Notes under the pieces: generated by a model
What the model saw: the letters and a program-made list of their open reading frames with translations, nothing else
Told to the model about the DNA's origin: nothing
Database searches by the model: none
Source of the DNA: a virus
DNA length: 52,104 nt
Reading direction: 5' to 3' (one strand)
IMG/VR virus record: IMGVR_UViG_3300009011_000017
Location: 1-52,104 of that record
Part shown: positions 26,422 through 34,109 of the stretch, piece by piece
Position numbering within the stretch: position 1 is the first letter of the stretch
How the letters are laid out: each line of letters starts with the position of its first letter
Program-made: the position numbers and the translations under genes

Positions 26422-27342
26422 TTAGATTTCTGGCGGTTCCACACCATTCATGGCTGCAGCAACTGCTTCAGATAAGTTTGTTGGCTGGAATTCTATTGGT
26501 GTTGCAGAAGCCACAACAGGCTCTTCGAAAAGGCGAATATCAATCCAGCGACCTTCTGGTATATCAAGAGGATTGCTTATATCAGCAACAATTGCGGCCG
26601 TTTCGATATCGAATTTGCGTTTAAACGTCTTAATTGAAATATCACCGTTCTCAAGGGTTTCATAAACTACTGCAACAACCGTATTACCATTAGTGTCCTT
26701 AGGAATTTCGATATACCAACCTTCCTTAGCAAAGCCAAGTGATCCTTTTATTAAGTAATCGCCTGTACCTAATTTCTCTAAAGTAATTGGCTGATTTTCA
26801 GCTTCATCATTGAGTTCAATATGATCATTAAACAATTTGACAATAGGAGACGCTGCTTTAATAAAACCGTTTCCGTCTACAGTCGTATTTCTGTCTGTTT
26901 TAAAAATATGTGTGGTATTAGGTAAGGTTGAGCTTCTTACGACACCAATAAATTGACCATATGCAGTTGTAGTTGGACTACCAGCAAAAATTACCCCATC
27001 AGTTGAGTTAGTCGAAATGGCTATACCCGCATAAACACCATTTAAAATGGCAAAGATCCCACCATTGCGGCTCAAATCCAGAGCTGGGGTATAACCACCA
27101 GGAGTACTAAAGGTGCCATAACCATAATCACCAACACGTAAAACCCGACCTGGCGTCATATCAGTTGGTGAGGTAGTTAAAGTCCCTGTAGCGGCATTAC
27201 CCCCTCCCTGAATCTGGTCCCAACTAGGGGTTAAGTTTGGAATTCCCGAAGCAAAAGGGAGCATAAATTGTCGCTTACCTTGTGCCGAATTGTAAGGATA
27301 AGGTCGATGATCCCAACTGAACTTAAATAATAGATTTGCCAT
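26422..27342 (-). CDS. putative virion structural protein (tail-associated)
   Basis: 306 residues, rich in Gly, Thr and beta strands: WDHRPYPYNSAQGKRQFML, GDYGYGTFSTPGGYTPALDL, GIFAILNGVYAGIAIS. The C-terminal part (GFAKEGWYIEIPKDTNG, DIPEGRWIDIRLFEEP) looks like a separate beta domain. Overlaps the upstream gene by one base. It lies between the tail terminator region and the tail tube gene, and may be a decorating or fibre-like protein. No precise family assigned. Confidence 0.65.
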   Translation of the reverse strand: MANLLFKFSWDHRPYPYNSAQGKRQFMLPFASGIPNLTPSWDQIQGGGNAATGTLTTSPTDMTPGRVLRVGDYGYGTFSTPGGYTPALDLSRNGGIFAILNGVYAGIAISTNSTDGVIFAGSPTTTAYGQFIGVVRSSTLPNTTHIFKTDRNTTVDGNGFIKAASPIVKLFNDHIELNDEAENQPITLEKLGTGDYLIKGSLGFAKEGWYIEIPKDTNGNTVVAVVYETLENGDISIKTFKRKFDIETAAIVADISNPLDIPEGRWIDIRLFEEPVVASATPIEFQPTNLSEAVAAAMNGVEPPEI

Positions 27343-27695
27343 TATGCTGTTACTCCATCAATTACCTGGAATGTCAAAGTTTCAGTATGTTGAATAACAC
27401 CACCAACAACCGCTTTGATATCTATCTGACATAAACCCAATGGCCATGTAGCAGTACTGGCCCCTGATTTCACATTAAGCCATCCTTTCTGAGTCGTCTG
27501 GCTTAAAGCAGCACAGGTTAGAGTAGCCACTGCCGCACCGGTATCTAAAGTTTTAACCTGTGAAGTAAAGGCATAACCCGTTAAGTCAATCGCACGGCGC
27601 ACATCATTGGCTGGAAATTGCAGCGCATCATCCATATCAACCAGCTGCAGGTTTAAGTTGAAGGTGTCACCACGCTTAAAAACGAAATTACTCAT
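27342..27695 (-). CDS. small virion-associated protein, beta-rich
   Basis: 117 residues starting MSNFVFKRGDTFNLNLQLVD, an opening typical of BppU-like N-terminal domains of phage baseplate or structural proteins, followed by VNLTGYAF-type strands (IDLTGYAFTSQVKTLDTG). Its stop shares a base with the start of the next gene, so they are translationally coupled and probably act together. The first gene after a double terminator-like element. Confidence 0.6.
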   Translation of the reverse strand: MSNFVFKRGDTFNLNLQLVDMDDALQFPANDVRRAIDLTGYAFTSQVKTLDTGAAVATLTCAALSQTTQKGWLNVKSGASTATWPLGLCQIDIKAVVGGVIQHTETLTFQVIDGVTA

Positions 27696-27710
27696 AAGTG
27701 ATTCCTGTAA

Positions 27711-27770
27711 AAATAAAAAACCACCGATGAGGTGGTAGTGAGTAAAAATAAAAAACCGCCATTTTGGCGG
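27711..27770 (-). terminator. two tandem terminator hairpins
   Basis: CCACC-GATGA-GGTGG (27721-27735) and CCGCC-ATTTT-GGCGG (27756-27770), each with an A-run on the low side, so U-runs on the - strand. Two in a row without a gene between them is unusual even in this operon. Confidence 0.75.
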
Positions 27771-27786
27771 ATCTTATTTCTAAAAT

Positions 27787-28005
27787 TTAAGGCTTGTAAT
27801 CGAGATCAACACTGACTCCAGTAACGATATTATGTTTTGGACCATCTATACACTGAACGTTTGCTAAACGGATATTCACATCAGAAACACATAGCTTATT
27901 TTCACTTTGCCATTTGCTCAGCTCTACAGACATAACATCCTCAAGATGTCGTTCCAGTTCTTGCCGTTTAATTTCGATTTCTTCTAAAGTCAGCATACAT
28001 GACAT
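27787..28005 (-). CDS. small hypothetical protein with N-terminal coiled coil
   Basis: 72 residues with AAGGTG seven bases before the ATG. The N-terminal ~35 residues form a probable amphipathic helix (LTLEEIEIKRQELERHLEDV), followed by short strands (NIRLANVQCIDG, GVSVDLDYKP). No family recognised. Flanked by an exported protein gene and a double terminator, so it is probably a monocistronic insert or cargo. Confidence 0.6.
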   Translation of the reverse strand: MSCMLTLEEIEIKRQELERHLEDVMSVELSKWQSENKLCVSDVNIRLANVQCIDGPKHNIVTGVSVDLDYKP

Positions 28006-28061
28006 ATCAATTCACCTTGTTTTGTTCAAATTATTCACTAAATGCACCACTAAACTTATCA

Positions 28062-28427
28062 TTATTGTTGTTTTGGCTCATTTTTAGCTCTCAAACATTC
28101 CTCCTCCACTTGGCGTGGAAAATTCACCATAGCAAGCATGCTATTTTCATCTTTTTCGCTTACTTCAGGAAAATCATAGACCTTATCTACCGCATCACTC
28201 ACATCATCTCTATAATCGTCACCCAAAAAACTTGTAAATACTAATTTTATTGCATCCTTACTAACATTAGCCCACTTGGCGTTAAAAGTAGAAAAAACAA
28301 CTTTACCAATGTTCTCACAATATATTCCATTAGATATTTCGGTAGGCGTAGGTGCAGTTTCTGCAATAGCAAACGCATTGCTCGATAAACATAATAATAG
28401 TGCAATAAATAGGCTCTTACTTTTCAT
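28062..28427 (-). CDS. exported protein of unknown function
   Basis: 121 residues with a clear signal peptide (MKSKSLFIALLLCLSSNAFA, cleavage after AFA). The mature part has two Cys (GIYCENIG, EEECLRA) and many acidic residues (DDYRDDVSDAVDKVYDFPEV). The GIYCENIGK motif recalls ESFCRGIYD in the exported protein at 22123, hinting at a shared periplasmic family, but the similarity is short. Located between the tail terminator gene and a small unknown; cargo by composition. Confidence 0.7.
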   Translation of the reverse strand: MKSKSLFIALLLCLSSNAFAIAETAPTPTEISNGIYCENIGKVVFSTFNAKWANVSKDAIKLVFTSFLGDDYRDDVSDAVDKVYDFPEVSEKDENSMLAMVNFPRQVEEECLRAKNEPKQQ

Positions 28428-28432
28428 GATTT

Positions 28433-28831
28433 TTAATTAACTCTAAATTGTACTGATACATTGTACTGGATAAACTCGCTATCCTTGCCTGCATTGATGG
28501 CTTGCCCCTGCAGACATTCCAGATGATCAATACTGAAATATTCGAAATGAGCCAGTAATGCATCGCTGAGCTCGGTAATCGCTTTCTCTCCAGTATGTAG
28601 TCGATCGAAGGATTGAATCATAATATTGCCGGTTCGCCGTGTACACGGTTTGTCAGCAATACCCGAGGTAAAACTCGGACCACCTGCAATTGTTAAACGG
28701 AACCATACGCCGTCCTTTGGTACCTTAAAACCCGGAGCATTTGGATATTGGATTCTTTCCTGGGCAATACCTGTAAAGCTTTGCATGCGATCGATAATAG
28801 CTTGTCTTATCTGCTCTAAGGTCATTGCCAT
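28433..28831 (-). CDS. tail terminator-like protein (DUF4128-like)
   Basis: 132 residues from the ATG at 28831, chosen because it directly follows the stop of the upstream gene (TAATATG) with GGTGG before it; a longer start at 28909 would overlap that gene widely. The sequence (MTLEQIRQAIIDRMQSFTG, GVWFRLTIAGGPSF, EYFSIDHLECLQGQAIN) matches the DUF4128/tail terminator type, which ends the tail tube and joins it to the head. Position after the gp10-like protein is as expected. Confidence 0.75.
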   Translation of the reverse strand: MAMTLEQIRQAIIDRMQSFTGIAQERIQYPNAPGFKVPKDGVWFRLTIAGGPSFTSGIADKPCTRRTGNIMIQSFDRLHTGEKAITELSDALLAHFEYFSIDHLECLQGQAINAGKDSEFIQYNVSVQFRVN

Positions 28832-28832
28832 A

Positions 28833-29201
28833 TTAGCCACCGTACTTTTGAGAAATATAAGTAAATGTAGTGTTGTAAATACCTTGTGGCGCTTGATCAG
28901 ACCAGCCATTTTCTAAACGTTCCGCATAGGCTTTATTGTTTTGTATGTAGACCAAATTGCCCAGCTTAAACTTGACCGCTTGAATGGCTGCATCTTGCAC
29001 GGCATTTGTTTCAGGTCCGCGTATACCATAGTCGCCAGTTCCAATCGAAACAATATGAGAAGAACGATAAGCACCAGTATCAACTGGACTTAAAACAACT
29101 AATGATTGCACTGTATCAATGGTGATTTTCTTTACTTGGTCTTCTGCTGTTTTAGTCACATCTAAACTAAAATCAGTTGGCTTTTTCCCCTTCCAGCCCA
29201 T
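28833..29201 (-). CDS. HK97 gp10-like head-tail connector protein
   Basis: 122 residues. The motif SPVDTGAYRSSHIVSIG and the C-terminal IQNNKAYAERLENGWS are hallmarks of the HK97 gp10/tail-component family, which sits at the neck and helps tail joining. The first ~29 bases overlap the end of the metallopeptidase-like gene. Followed immediately by the tail terminator gene. Confidence 0.82.
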   Translation of the reverse strand: MGWKGKKPTDFSLDVTKTAEDQVKKITIDTVQSLVVLSPVDTGAYRSSHIVSIGTGDYGIRGPETNAVQDAAIQAVKFKLGNLVYIQNNKAYAERLENGWSDQAPQGIYNTTFTYISQKYGG

Positions 29202-29580
29202 GATTTACCTCGCTTTCTTCGTACATTTCGAAAAGGTCTTGAGCGATTGCTTGAATTGAGTAAGCTTCAAATTCTGAGCTAGGCTCCTTTTCACCCATTA
29301 GTTTTCTGATTTTTTGCCAGACGTGGACAGATTCATGTAAAAGCAACCCATAAACTTCAATCGGTTTTCTTTCTGATGTATCGCCAAGCTGAACAATTGC
29401 ATAAGCACCATCAAAATAATAATCAACTTGAGCTGCTGCGCCTTCAATGGAAAGGAACTGATCCACATGATTCATGTCATCAAAAAGCAAATCCATGTGG
29501 AGTTGGTTTCGAGCTAATGTGTAATGCACATGTTGAAACGGTGAGATATGCCATAAAGGAACGTAATCTGCGCTTATCAT
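29173..29580 (-). CDS. HExxH zinc-peptidase-like phage protein
   Basis: 135 residues with a perfect zinc-metallopeptidase motif (HESVH, residues 82-86, in GLLLHESVHVWQKI) and a downstream Glu-rich helix (EFEAYSIQAIAQDLFEMYEE) that could supply the third ligand. Cytoplasmic, no signal peptide. It overlaps the gp10-like gene by 29 bases. It might mature a head-tail protein or act on host proteins late in infection. No named family recalled. A second, unrelated-looking HExxH protein lies at 38608. Confidence 0.65.
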   Translation of the reverse strand: MISADYVPLWHISPFQHVHYTLARNQLHMDLLFDDMNHVDQFLSIEGAAAQVDYYFDGAYAIVQLGDTSERKPIEVYGLLLHESVHVWQKIRKLMGEKEPSSEFEAYSIQAIAQDLFEMYEESEVNHGLEGEKAN

Positions 29581-29604
29581 TCAAACTCCTAAATTACAGC
29601 TAAT

Positions 29605-29624
29605 AAAAAACCCACTGAAGTGGG
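29605..29624 (-). terminator. terminator after membrane protein gene
   Basis: CCCAC/GTGGG stem with TGAA loop (29611-29624) and six A on the low side. Confidence 0.7.
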
Positions 29625-29630
29625 TAGTTT

Positions 29631-30299
29631 CTAAAGATCTGGTTTCAATGTTTTTAAATGGATTAAATTAGCTTTAATTTGATTTAAATTTTTACTTAAT
29701 GATTCAACACTCTTTTCAAAAGTAAATTTTAAACCATCATTATTAGCCTTATCTGATGTTAACAGTGCAAAGTAATCCGCCAAAACAAAGTGAAATTGAA
29801 TACATACTGAATTGAAAGCTCCTATTAACTCTTCTGCTTGTTTCATAAAAGCATTTGAATTCTGGATTTCAATTGATCGGTACTTATTATTCACTTTATT
29901 AACTTCACCAAATATTTTAAATACCTCATTTCTCCATTGTTCTTCTAAACTATCAACTACTTTTGTTCTCTGTGTAATTTCTAGGTAGAAATCTTCTGAA
30001 ATCCGGTAAAGTTCATGTAATTGAAAATCCATTTCATTAAAAAAATTATATTGCTCAATTGCTTGATGTTGTTCCTTCCAATCAGTTACTAAAGCCCATG
30101 CAATACCAGGTGCAAGAAAATAGGCAGAAATCGTAAGTGTATCTTTTAAAAGATCATAAGCATTTTGACTTGTTAAAGGAGAATGTTGAAATGAATAATT
30201 ATTTAATAAAAAATAACTTAATGCTGCATATAAAAATGCGCCTCCAATAATCCAAACACAAACCCTTTTAAGCTTTTTTTCTAAAGTCTTTTTAACCAT
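29631..30299 (-). CDS. membrane-anchored protein of unknown function
   Basis: 222 residues. Two N-terminal membrane segments (CVWIIGGAFLYAALSYFLL, residues ~14-32, and TISAYFLAPGIAWALVTDW, ~52-70) are followed by a long helical, probably cytoplasmic, domain with coiled-coil character. AT-rich and inserted between the head-tail connector genes, with a terminator directly downstream, so it looks like an independently acquired gene. Candidate functions are superinfection exclusion or defence, by topology only. Confidence 0.65.
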   Translation of the reverse strand: MVKKTLEKKLKRVCVWIIGGAFLYAALSYFLLNNYSFQHSPLTSQNAYDLLKDTLTISAYFLAPGIAWALVTDWKEQHQAIEQYNFFNEMDFQLHELYRISEDFYLEITQRTKVVDSLEEQWRNEVFKIFGEVNKVNNKYRSIEIQNSNAFMKQAEELIGAFNSVCIQFHFVLADYFALLTSDKANNDGLKFTFEKSVESLSKNLNQIKANLIHLKTLKPDL

Positions 30300-30336
30300 A
30301 TATCCCCCTATTTTAGAAGGATATTAGACCAAGTAT

Positions 30337-30705
30337 TTAAACCTTCCTCAACTGACATTTCCAGATTGTGCTAGCTGGATCCTGTTGAATATGAATTACC
30401 CGGAATGAGCCTAAGGCTGTAATCCATTCATCATCTATTTTAGGGGTCATATTCACTTCATTTTGCAGCACAGTCGCTTTCTTATCTGTGGCCAATACAC
30501 CAAGCGTTTGTATTTCATATTGACTGTATGAGCCGAATAGAACGCCTCGGCCTGAGTAATTTTCTTTAAATTCAACATAGGTTTCTGTCTTAGGATCCCA
30601 ATTTGATTTATTGACTCGCTCACACGTAAAGGTATGAACAGCATCTGCTAGATCTTCATTGAATGCCTCAGCAATTTCTACCTGAATTTCGTCACGTATG
30701 CCCAT
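30337..30705 (-). CDS. putative head closure / head-tail joining protein
   Basis: 122 residues. N-terminal helix (GIRDEIQVEIAEAFNEDLAD), then a beta-rich domain (HTFTCERVNKSNWDPKTETY, GVLFGSYSQYEIQTLGVLAT, WITALGSFRVIHIQQDPA). This layout, with the position between the adaptor and the gp10-like protein, fits the small head closure protein that seals the connector. Called mainly from gene order. Confidence 0.65.
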   Translation of the reverse strand: MGIRDEIQVEIAEAFNEDLADAVHTFTCERVNKSNWDPKTETYVEFKENYSGRGVLFGSYSQYEIQTLGVLATDKKATVLQNEVNMTPKIDDEWITALGSFRVIHIQQDPASTIWKCQLRKV

Positions 30706-30708
30706 TAT

Positions 30709-31098
30709 TTATGCCCTATAAAGTGGAATGCCAAAACCATTAAAACTTGCATTTGGATCCTTCAAATCAAGTGAATCAATATAATCAATTGCTATCTGTT
30801 CAAAGCTAGAAATCGCTTCAGTACCTTCTTGATACTCTTTTTCAGATTCGACTGAATCAGCTTTAACTTTCTTTCGTTTAAGCAACTGCTCTTTGCCGTT
30901 ATAAATCGCCTTAGCAAGAATGCCTTTAATAATTTCACAAGCTGCGTCTTTAAGAAGTGGATCAATAGGATCCGGCACGAAACCAATCCGTTTTTTCATC
31001 CATACATTTGCAAGTTGAACCAGACGAGCTTTATCACTATCCGGTGCAAAATCGCTGCCCAAAATTGAATTTGCGTCATCTACAGTAATAAAGCTCAT
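30709..31098 (-). CDS. head-tail adaptor protein
   Basis: 129 residues, mostly helical (LVQLANVWMKKRIGFVPDP, LLKDAACEIIKGILAKAIYN), starting MSFITVDDANSILGSDF, a pattern found in phage head-tail adaptors, some of which are annotated as DnaT-like. It docks under the portal. Three bases separate it from the head closure gene. Confidence 0.68.
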   Translation of the reverse strand: MSFITVDDANSILGSDFAPDSDKARLVQLANVWMKKRIGFVPDPIDPLLKDAACEIIKGILAKAIYNGKEQLLKRKKVKADSVESEKEYQEGTEAISSFEQIAIDYIDSLDLKDPNASFNGFGIPLYRA

Positions 31099-31102
31099 AT
31101 CA

Positions 31103-31768
31103 TTATTCCTTCGGGATTAACTTAAGAAGTTCTGGTTTTGTTGCTGATGGTTTATAGCCAATGTTTTTACTCGCTAAAAACTCTTTGAGCTGATCGTTTG
31201 TCCAGCTTTCATAATCATTCAGGTTCGATTCTTCAGGTTGAGAGGTTGTGCCTTTGCCCGCTTCAAGTTCGGCGATACGTGCCCGCATTGCGGCAATATC
31301 ATTTTTAAAAGCATCAAATTCAGTTTTGATGCTTACTACTTGTCCTTCAGCTGCTTTAGTAGCAGTTTCAGCTTGGAGTAAAGCATCATTTAAACGTGAA
31401 TTTTCAGAAAGCAACTCCGAACTATCACCATTAGCCTTTTCCAAGATTTCAATTTTCTGTTTAAGTTGCCCGTTTTCTTCAACAACTTTTTCACACTCGG
31501 CTTTCGCATTATCGATAACCTCTTGCAACTCAGGTGTGATTCCCACAGCAACATTTACTGTGGCCAAAGTGGTTTTTGCAGGTTCTTCCAATTTGCGAAT
31601 TTCAACTGGAATGCCCAAAGCTTCATAATCATTATGAATTTTCGGATAATTGCCGTAGATGATGACTTCTTCAGCACTACGATTTGGATATTCGTAGTAA
31701 TCAGGGTTTGCAATTGTCCCTACTTCTAAATCTGCTGCTGCAGCAATACGCGTATAGATTAACTTCAT
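31103..31768 (-). CDS. coiled-coil phage protein with C-terminal HeH/SAP-like domain
   Basis: 221 residues. The N-terminal ~60 residues form a small domain (LIYTRIAAAADLEVGTIANP). The middle is a long coiled coil (EVIDNAKAECEKVVEENGQL through ARIAELEAGKG). The end, YESWTNDQLKEFLASKNIGY followed by ATKPELLKLI, matches the helix-extended-helix (HeH/LEM-like) fold that can bind nucleic acid. It lies right after the major capsid gene, where head-associated proteins are common. Role unknown. Confidence 0.6.
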   Translation of the reverse strand: MKLIYTRIAAAADLEVGTIANPDYYEYPNRSAEEVIIYGNYPKIHNDYEALGIPVEIRKLEEPAKTTLATVNVAVGITPELQEVIDNAKAECEKVVEENGQLKQKIEILEKANGDSSELLSENSRLNDALLQAETATKAAEGQVVSIKTEFDAFKNDIAAMRARIAELEAGKGTTSQPEESNLNDYESWTNDQLKEFLASKNIGYKPSATKPELLKLIPKE

Positions 31769-31794
31769 GATACTTTTCTCTTAATAATAAAAAT

Positions 31795-31812
31795 GAGGGC
31801 TAAATAGCCCTC
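31795..31812 (-). terminator. hairpin after major capsid gene
   Basis: Perfect seven-base arms GAGGGCT/AGCCCTC around AAAT. Only a short A-rich tract follows on the low side, so it may work as an mRNA-protecting hairpin as much as a terminator. Confidence 0.6.
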
Positions 31813-31836
31813 CCATAAAATTAAATGTTTAAGGTA

Positions 31837-32781
31837 TTAAGGAGTACCAGACAAATCAAGCAATGTACCAGCCGTCATTTTGTTGCTCGTTGCATGCTTC
31901 AGCCAGTTTGCACTAGAACCCAATAAAGAAAGATCCGGATTGATACCTTTGGTTGTATCCCAGCTATATCCAAGAAGATCCATGTTAAAGGTACCTTCAG
32001 CACGCATACCAATTCCCAAGTTTTCTTCATCATTAATGTCATAAGCTCGGAAGCCTGGCACTTGTGATTCCGTGACAGTTACACCTCCCACTTGTAGACC
32101 AAATGCATCATCATCGCCCACGGCATCAGTAACCAATACCGGCTTACCTAAAGTACCTGGTAAACCGCCATAGATAACGATTTCAGATTCGCCATAAATC
32201 TGCTTAGTGATTGCATCATCAACAATATCGAAATAGGTGTCTGAGTTCATTACCCACAAACTAATACGGCCAAACTTATCGCCAAACTTACGCATTCCTT
32301 TAGTTAAAGCTTTACGACCATCTACTGCAATACTTCCTTTTGCAACCATATCGGGATTGCTTGTAATTGCTGCTTTCAATGAAGCCAAGCTGTACTGTAA
32401 ACGTCCTGCAACCAAGGCATCTGCCAAATCATAACCAAGAATCATTGCGAACTCTTCAGGTGTACGAGCACGGCGCTTGAATGCCTCTTCAGTAGAAGTA
32501 TAAGGACCATATTTATAGGGAATTTTCACGCCTACAGATTCACCAGCGCCAATTTTTTCAGGATTAACTTTAGCATTTGAGTTCACATCACGATGTTTGA
32601 TGCTTCCCCCCACTCGGTAAAAAGAATCTTTGCTAAAATCACCTTCAATGATTTCGTTGCGATAAACAATCGCTCCAGCAGATGCCTCATTAAAGACATT
32701 CAAATTATCTTGCAAACGCTCTAAATAGGCAGTTTGAGCCAATTGGTTGTAGATGATCATGTCTGAATTTACTGTAGTCAT
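31837..32781 (-). CDS. major capsid protein
   Basis: 314 residues. Recognised as a phage coat protein of the HK97 type: MTTVNSDMIIYNQLAQTAYLE, KIPYKYGPYTSTEEAFKRRA, FGRISLWVMNSDTYFDIVDD, VIYGGLPGTLGKPVLVTDAV. It is preceded by the scaffold-like gene and followed by connectors, the canonical head order. High expression is expected. No separate prohead protease gene was identified nearby. Confidence 0.88.
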   Translation of the reverse strand: MTTVNSDMIIYNQLAQTAYLERLQDNLNVFNEASAGAIVYRNEIIEGDFSKDSFYRVGGSIKHRDVNSNAKVNPEKIGAGESVGVKIPYKYGPYTSTEEAFKRRARTPEEFAMILGYDLADALVAGRLQYSLASLKAAITSNPDMVAKGSIAVDGRKALTKGMRKFGDKFGRISLWVMNSDTYFDIVDDAITKQIYGESEIVIYGGLPGTLGKPVLVTDAVGDDDAFGLQVGGVTVTESQVPGFRAYDINDEENLGIGMRAEGTFNMDLLGYSWDTTKGINPDLSLLGSSANWLKHATSNKMTAGTLLDLSGTP

Positions 32782-32808
32782 AACGACTTATCTCCAAATG
32801 TTTAATAA

Positions 32809-33576
32809 TTAGTTCGGTAGTTTTAGGAAGGATTCTTGGCCATGTTCTTTGATGTAATCGGCTCTTTGAGATACTGACATCTCGCTGCGCTTCATACCTG
32901 CTGGTGCTCCACCTTTACCCCCGCTTTGGAAACCACCGCCATTTCCTTTACCACCTTTAAGGATTAAGTCTTTATGCTGGTATCCACCAACCAAGGACTC
33001 TAAAGCTTCATCAACATTGGCAAGTTCACCAGGGCGAACACGGGAATAAATCTTTTCCCCTTTTTGGTCGTAGGCAACCACTTTGCCTTCTTCGATTTTG
33101 AAGTGCTGGCCAAATGTCGCTTGAACCATATCTACAGGTACTGCAATGTTGTCTTGAATGTACTTAGAACGAGCAAAACCTCCGCCAATAAGCTCACCAT
33201 GCAATTGAGCTTCTAGAGCATCACGCTGCTGAACAATAGGAGCATATTTCTCTTCAACTGCCTTGATAGCTTCAGCTTTCACTTTCTCGACTTCACCAGC
33301 ATCCACTAGCTTTTTATCGTCAAGATTTTGCATTGTCTGAATTGCTTTCTTAGCTACTGTTGGATCATCGATCCCATCAAAAGCTTTTAAGGATTTTTCA
33401 GCCGCTTCTTTAGCTTCACGATTCGTTTTAGCTTCATTGTTTAAACGTGCGATTGTCGCTACGGAGTGTGCCGCATCGTGTGGCATCTCTTTACCATCAT
33501 CATGGACATAGATAGGTTTATCACCTTCTACTTCCGCATATACCTTACCGTCGATCGTTACTGTTTTAAGTTTCAT
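32809..33576 (-). CDS. capsid scaffold-like protein
   Basis: 255 residues. The central part is Lys/Glu/Ala-rich coiled coil (EAAEKSLKAFDGIDDPTVAK, VEKVKAEAIKAVEEKYAP), followed by a globular part (ARSKYIQDNIAVPVDMVQAT) and a Gly-rich linker (GGKGNGGGFQSGGKGG) before the C-terminal helix (SVSQRADYIKEHGQESFLKL). Composition and position just before the capsid gene fit an internal scaffold that is removed before packaging. Confidence 0.75.
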   Translation of the reverse strand: MKLKTVTIDGKVYAEVEGDKPIYVHDDGKEMPHDAAHSVATIARLNNEAKTNREAKEAAEKSLKAFDGIDDPTVAKKAIQTMQNLDDKKLVDAGEVEKVKAEAIKAVEEKYAPIVQQRDALEAQLHGELIGGGFARSKYIQDNIAVPVDMVQATFGQHFKIEEGKVVAYDQKGEKIYSRVRPGELANVDEALESLVGGYQHKDLILKGGKGNGGGFQSGGKGGAPAGMKRSEMSVSQRADYIKEHGQESFLKLPN

Positions 33577-33649
33577 TGGTCAACCCACCTATATTTTCAA
33601 AATGGGCATCCACCCGGATTTGCCGTCTGCATCCACTTTCGGCAGGCAT

Positions 33650-33677
33650 AAAAAAAGCGCCTAATAGGGCGCTTTTT
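33650..33677 (-). terminator. bidirectional terminator upstream of scaffold gene
   Basis: AAGCGCC/GGCGCTT arms with six-base loop and A/T tracts on both sides. It follows the 121-residue unknown gene in transcription order. Confidence 0.75.
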
Positions 33678-33690
33678 AAATATTAAATAA

Positions 33691-34056
33691 TCATTTATTT
33701 ATTTCAGTTTGATCAAGAAAATCTCGATTTTGTTCTTCGAACTCCTTAAACAGCTCTTCACTTAACTCATTTGAATCGTTTTCAATTACAGTTTTAGGAA
33801 CTTCCAAAGTTTGATAAAAATCATCTAATGAAAAGTTAAAATTAAATTCTGGCTCCTTAATTTCAGGCAACACATCCAATAGTTCCTGACACTTTTCAAT
33901 ATATAATTTAATGTCATTACTATTCCTAGCAACGCCTGCTATACTTTCATCAATTCGATCATTTGCATGAATAATAAAATCTTCAAGTACAATCCTCAGA
34001 CCTGTCTCTCTTCTTTTATATTTATCTCTAATTGATCGTTTAATATCCTTAACCAT
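33691..34056 (-). CDS. hypothetical protein, probable cargo gene
   Basis: 121 residues, very acidic and helical, with a basic N-terminus (MVKDIKRSIRDKYKRRETGL). It contains no membrane segment, Cys or recognised motif. Lower GC than the flanking head genes and its own downstream terminator suggest an insert between head morphogenesis and scaffold genes. Function unknown. Confidence 0.6.
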   Translation of the reverse strand: MVKDIKRSIRDKYKRRETGLRIVLEDFIIHANDRIDESIAGVARNSNDIKLYIEKCQELLDVLPEIKEPEFNFNFSLDDFYQTLEVPKTVIENDSNELSEELFKEFEEQNRDFLDQTEINK

Positions 34057-34109
34057 AATAGTTCACTAAAGTAAAAACATTCAGGTATTAGATATTAAAA
34101 TACTCTTAT

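Noticed and set aside
27787-28005. Antitoxin of a toxin-antitoxin pair with the exported protein next to it
   Set aside because: The neighbour has a signal peptide and no toxin motif, and the genes are separated by 56 bases without coupling.
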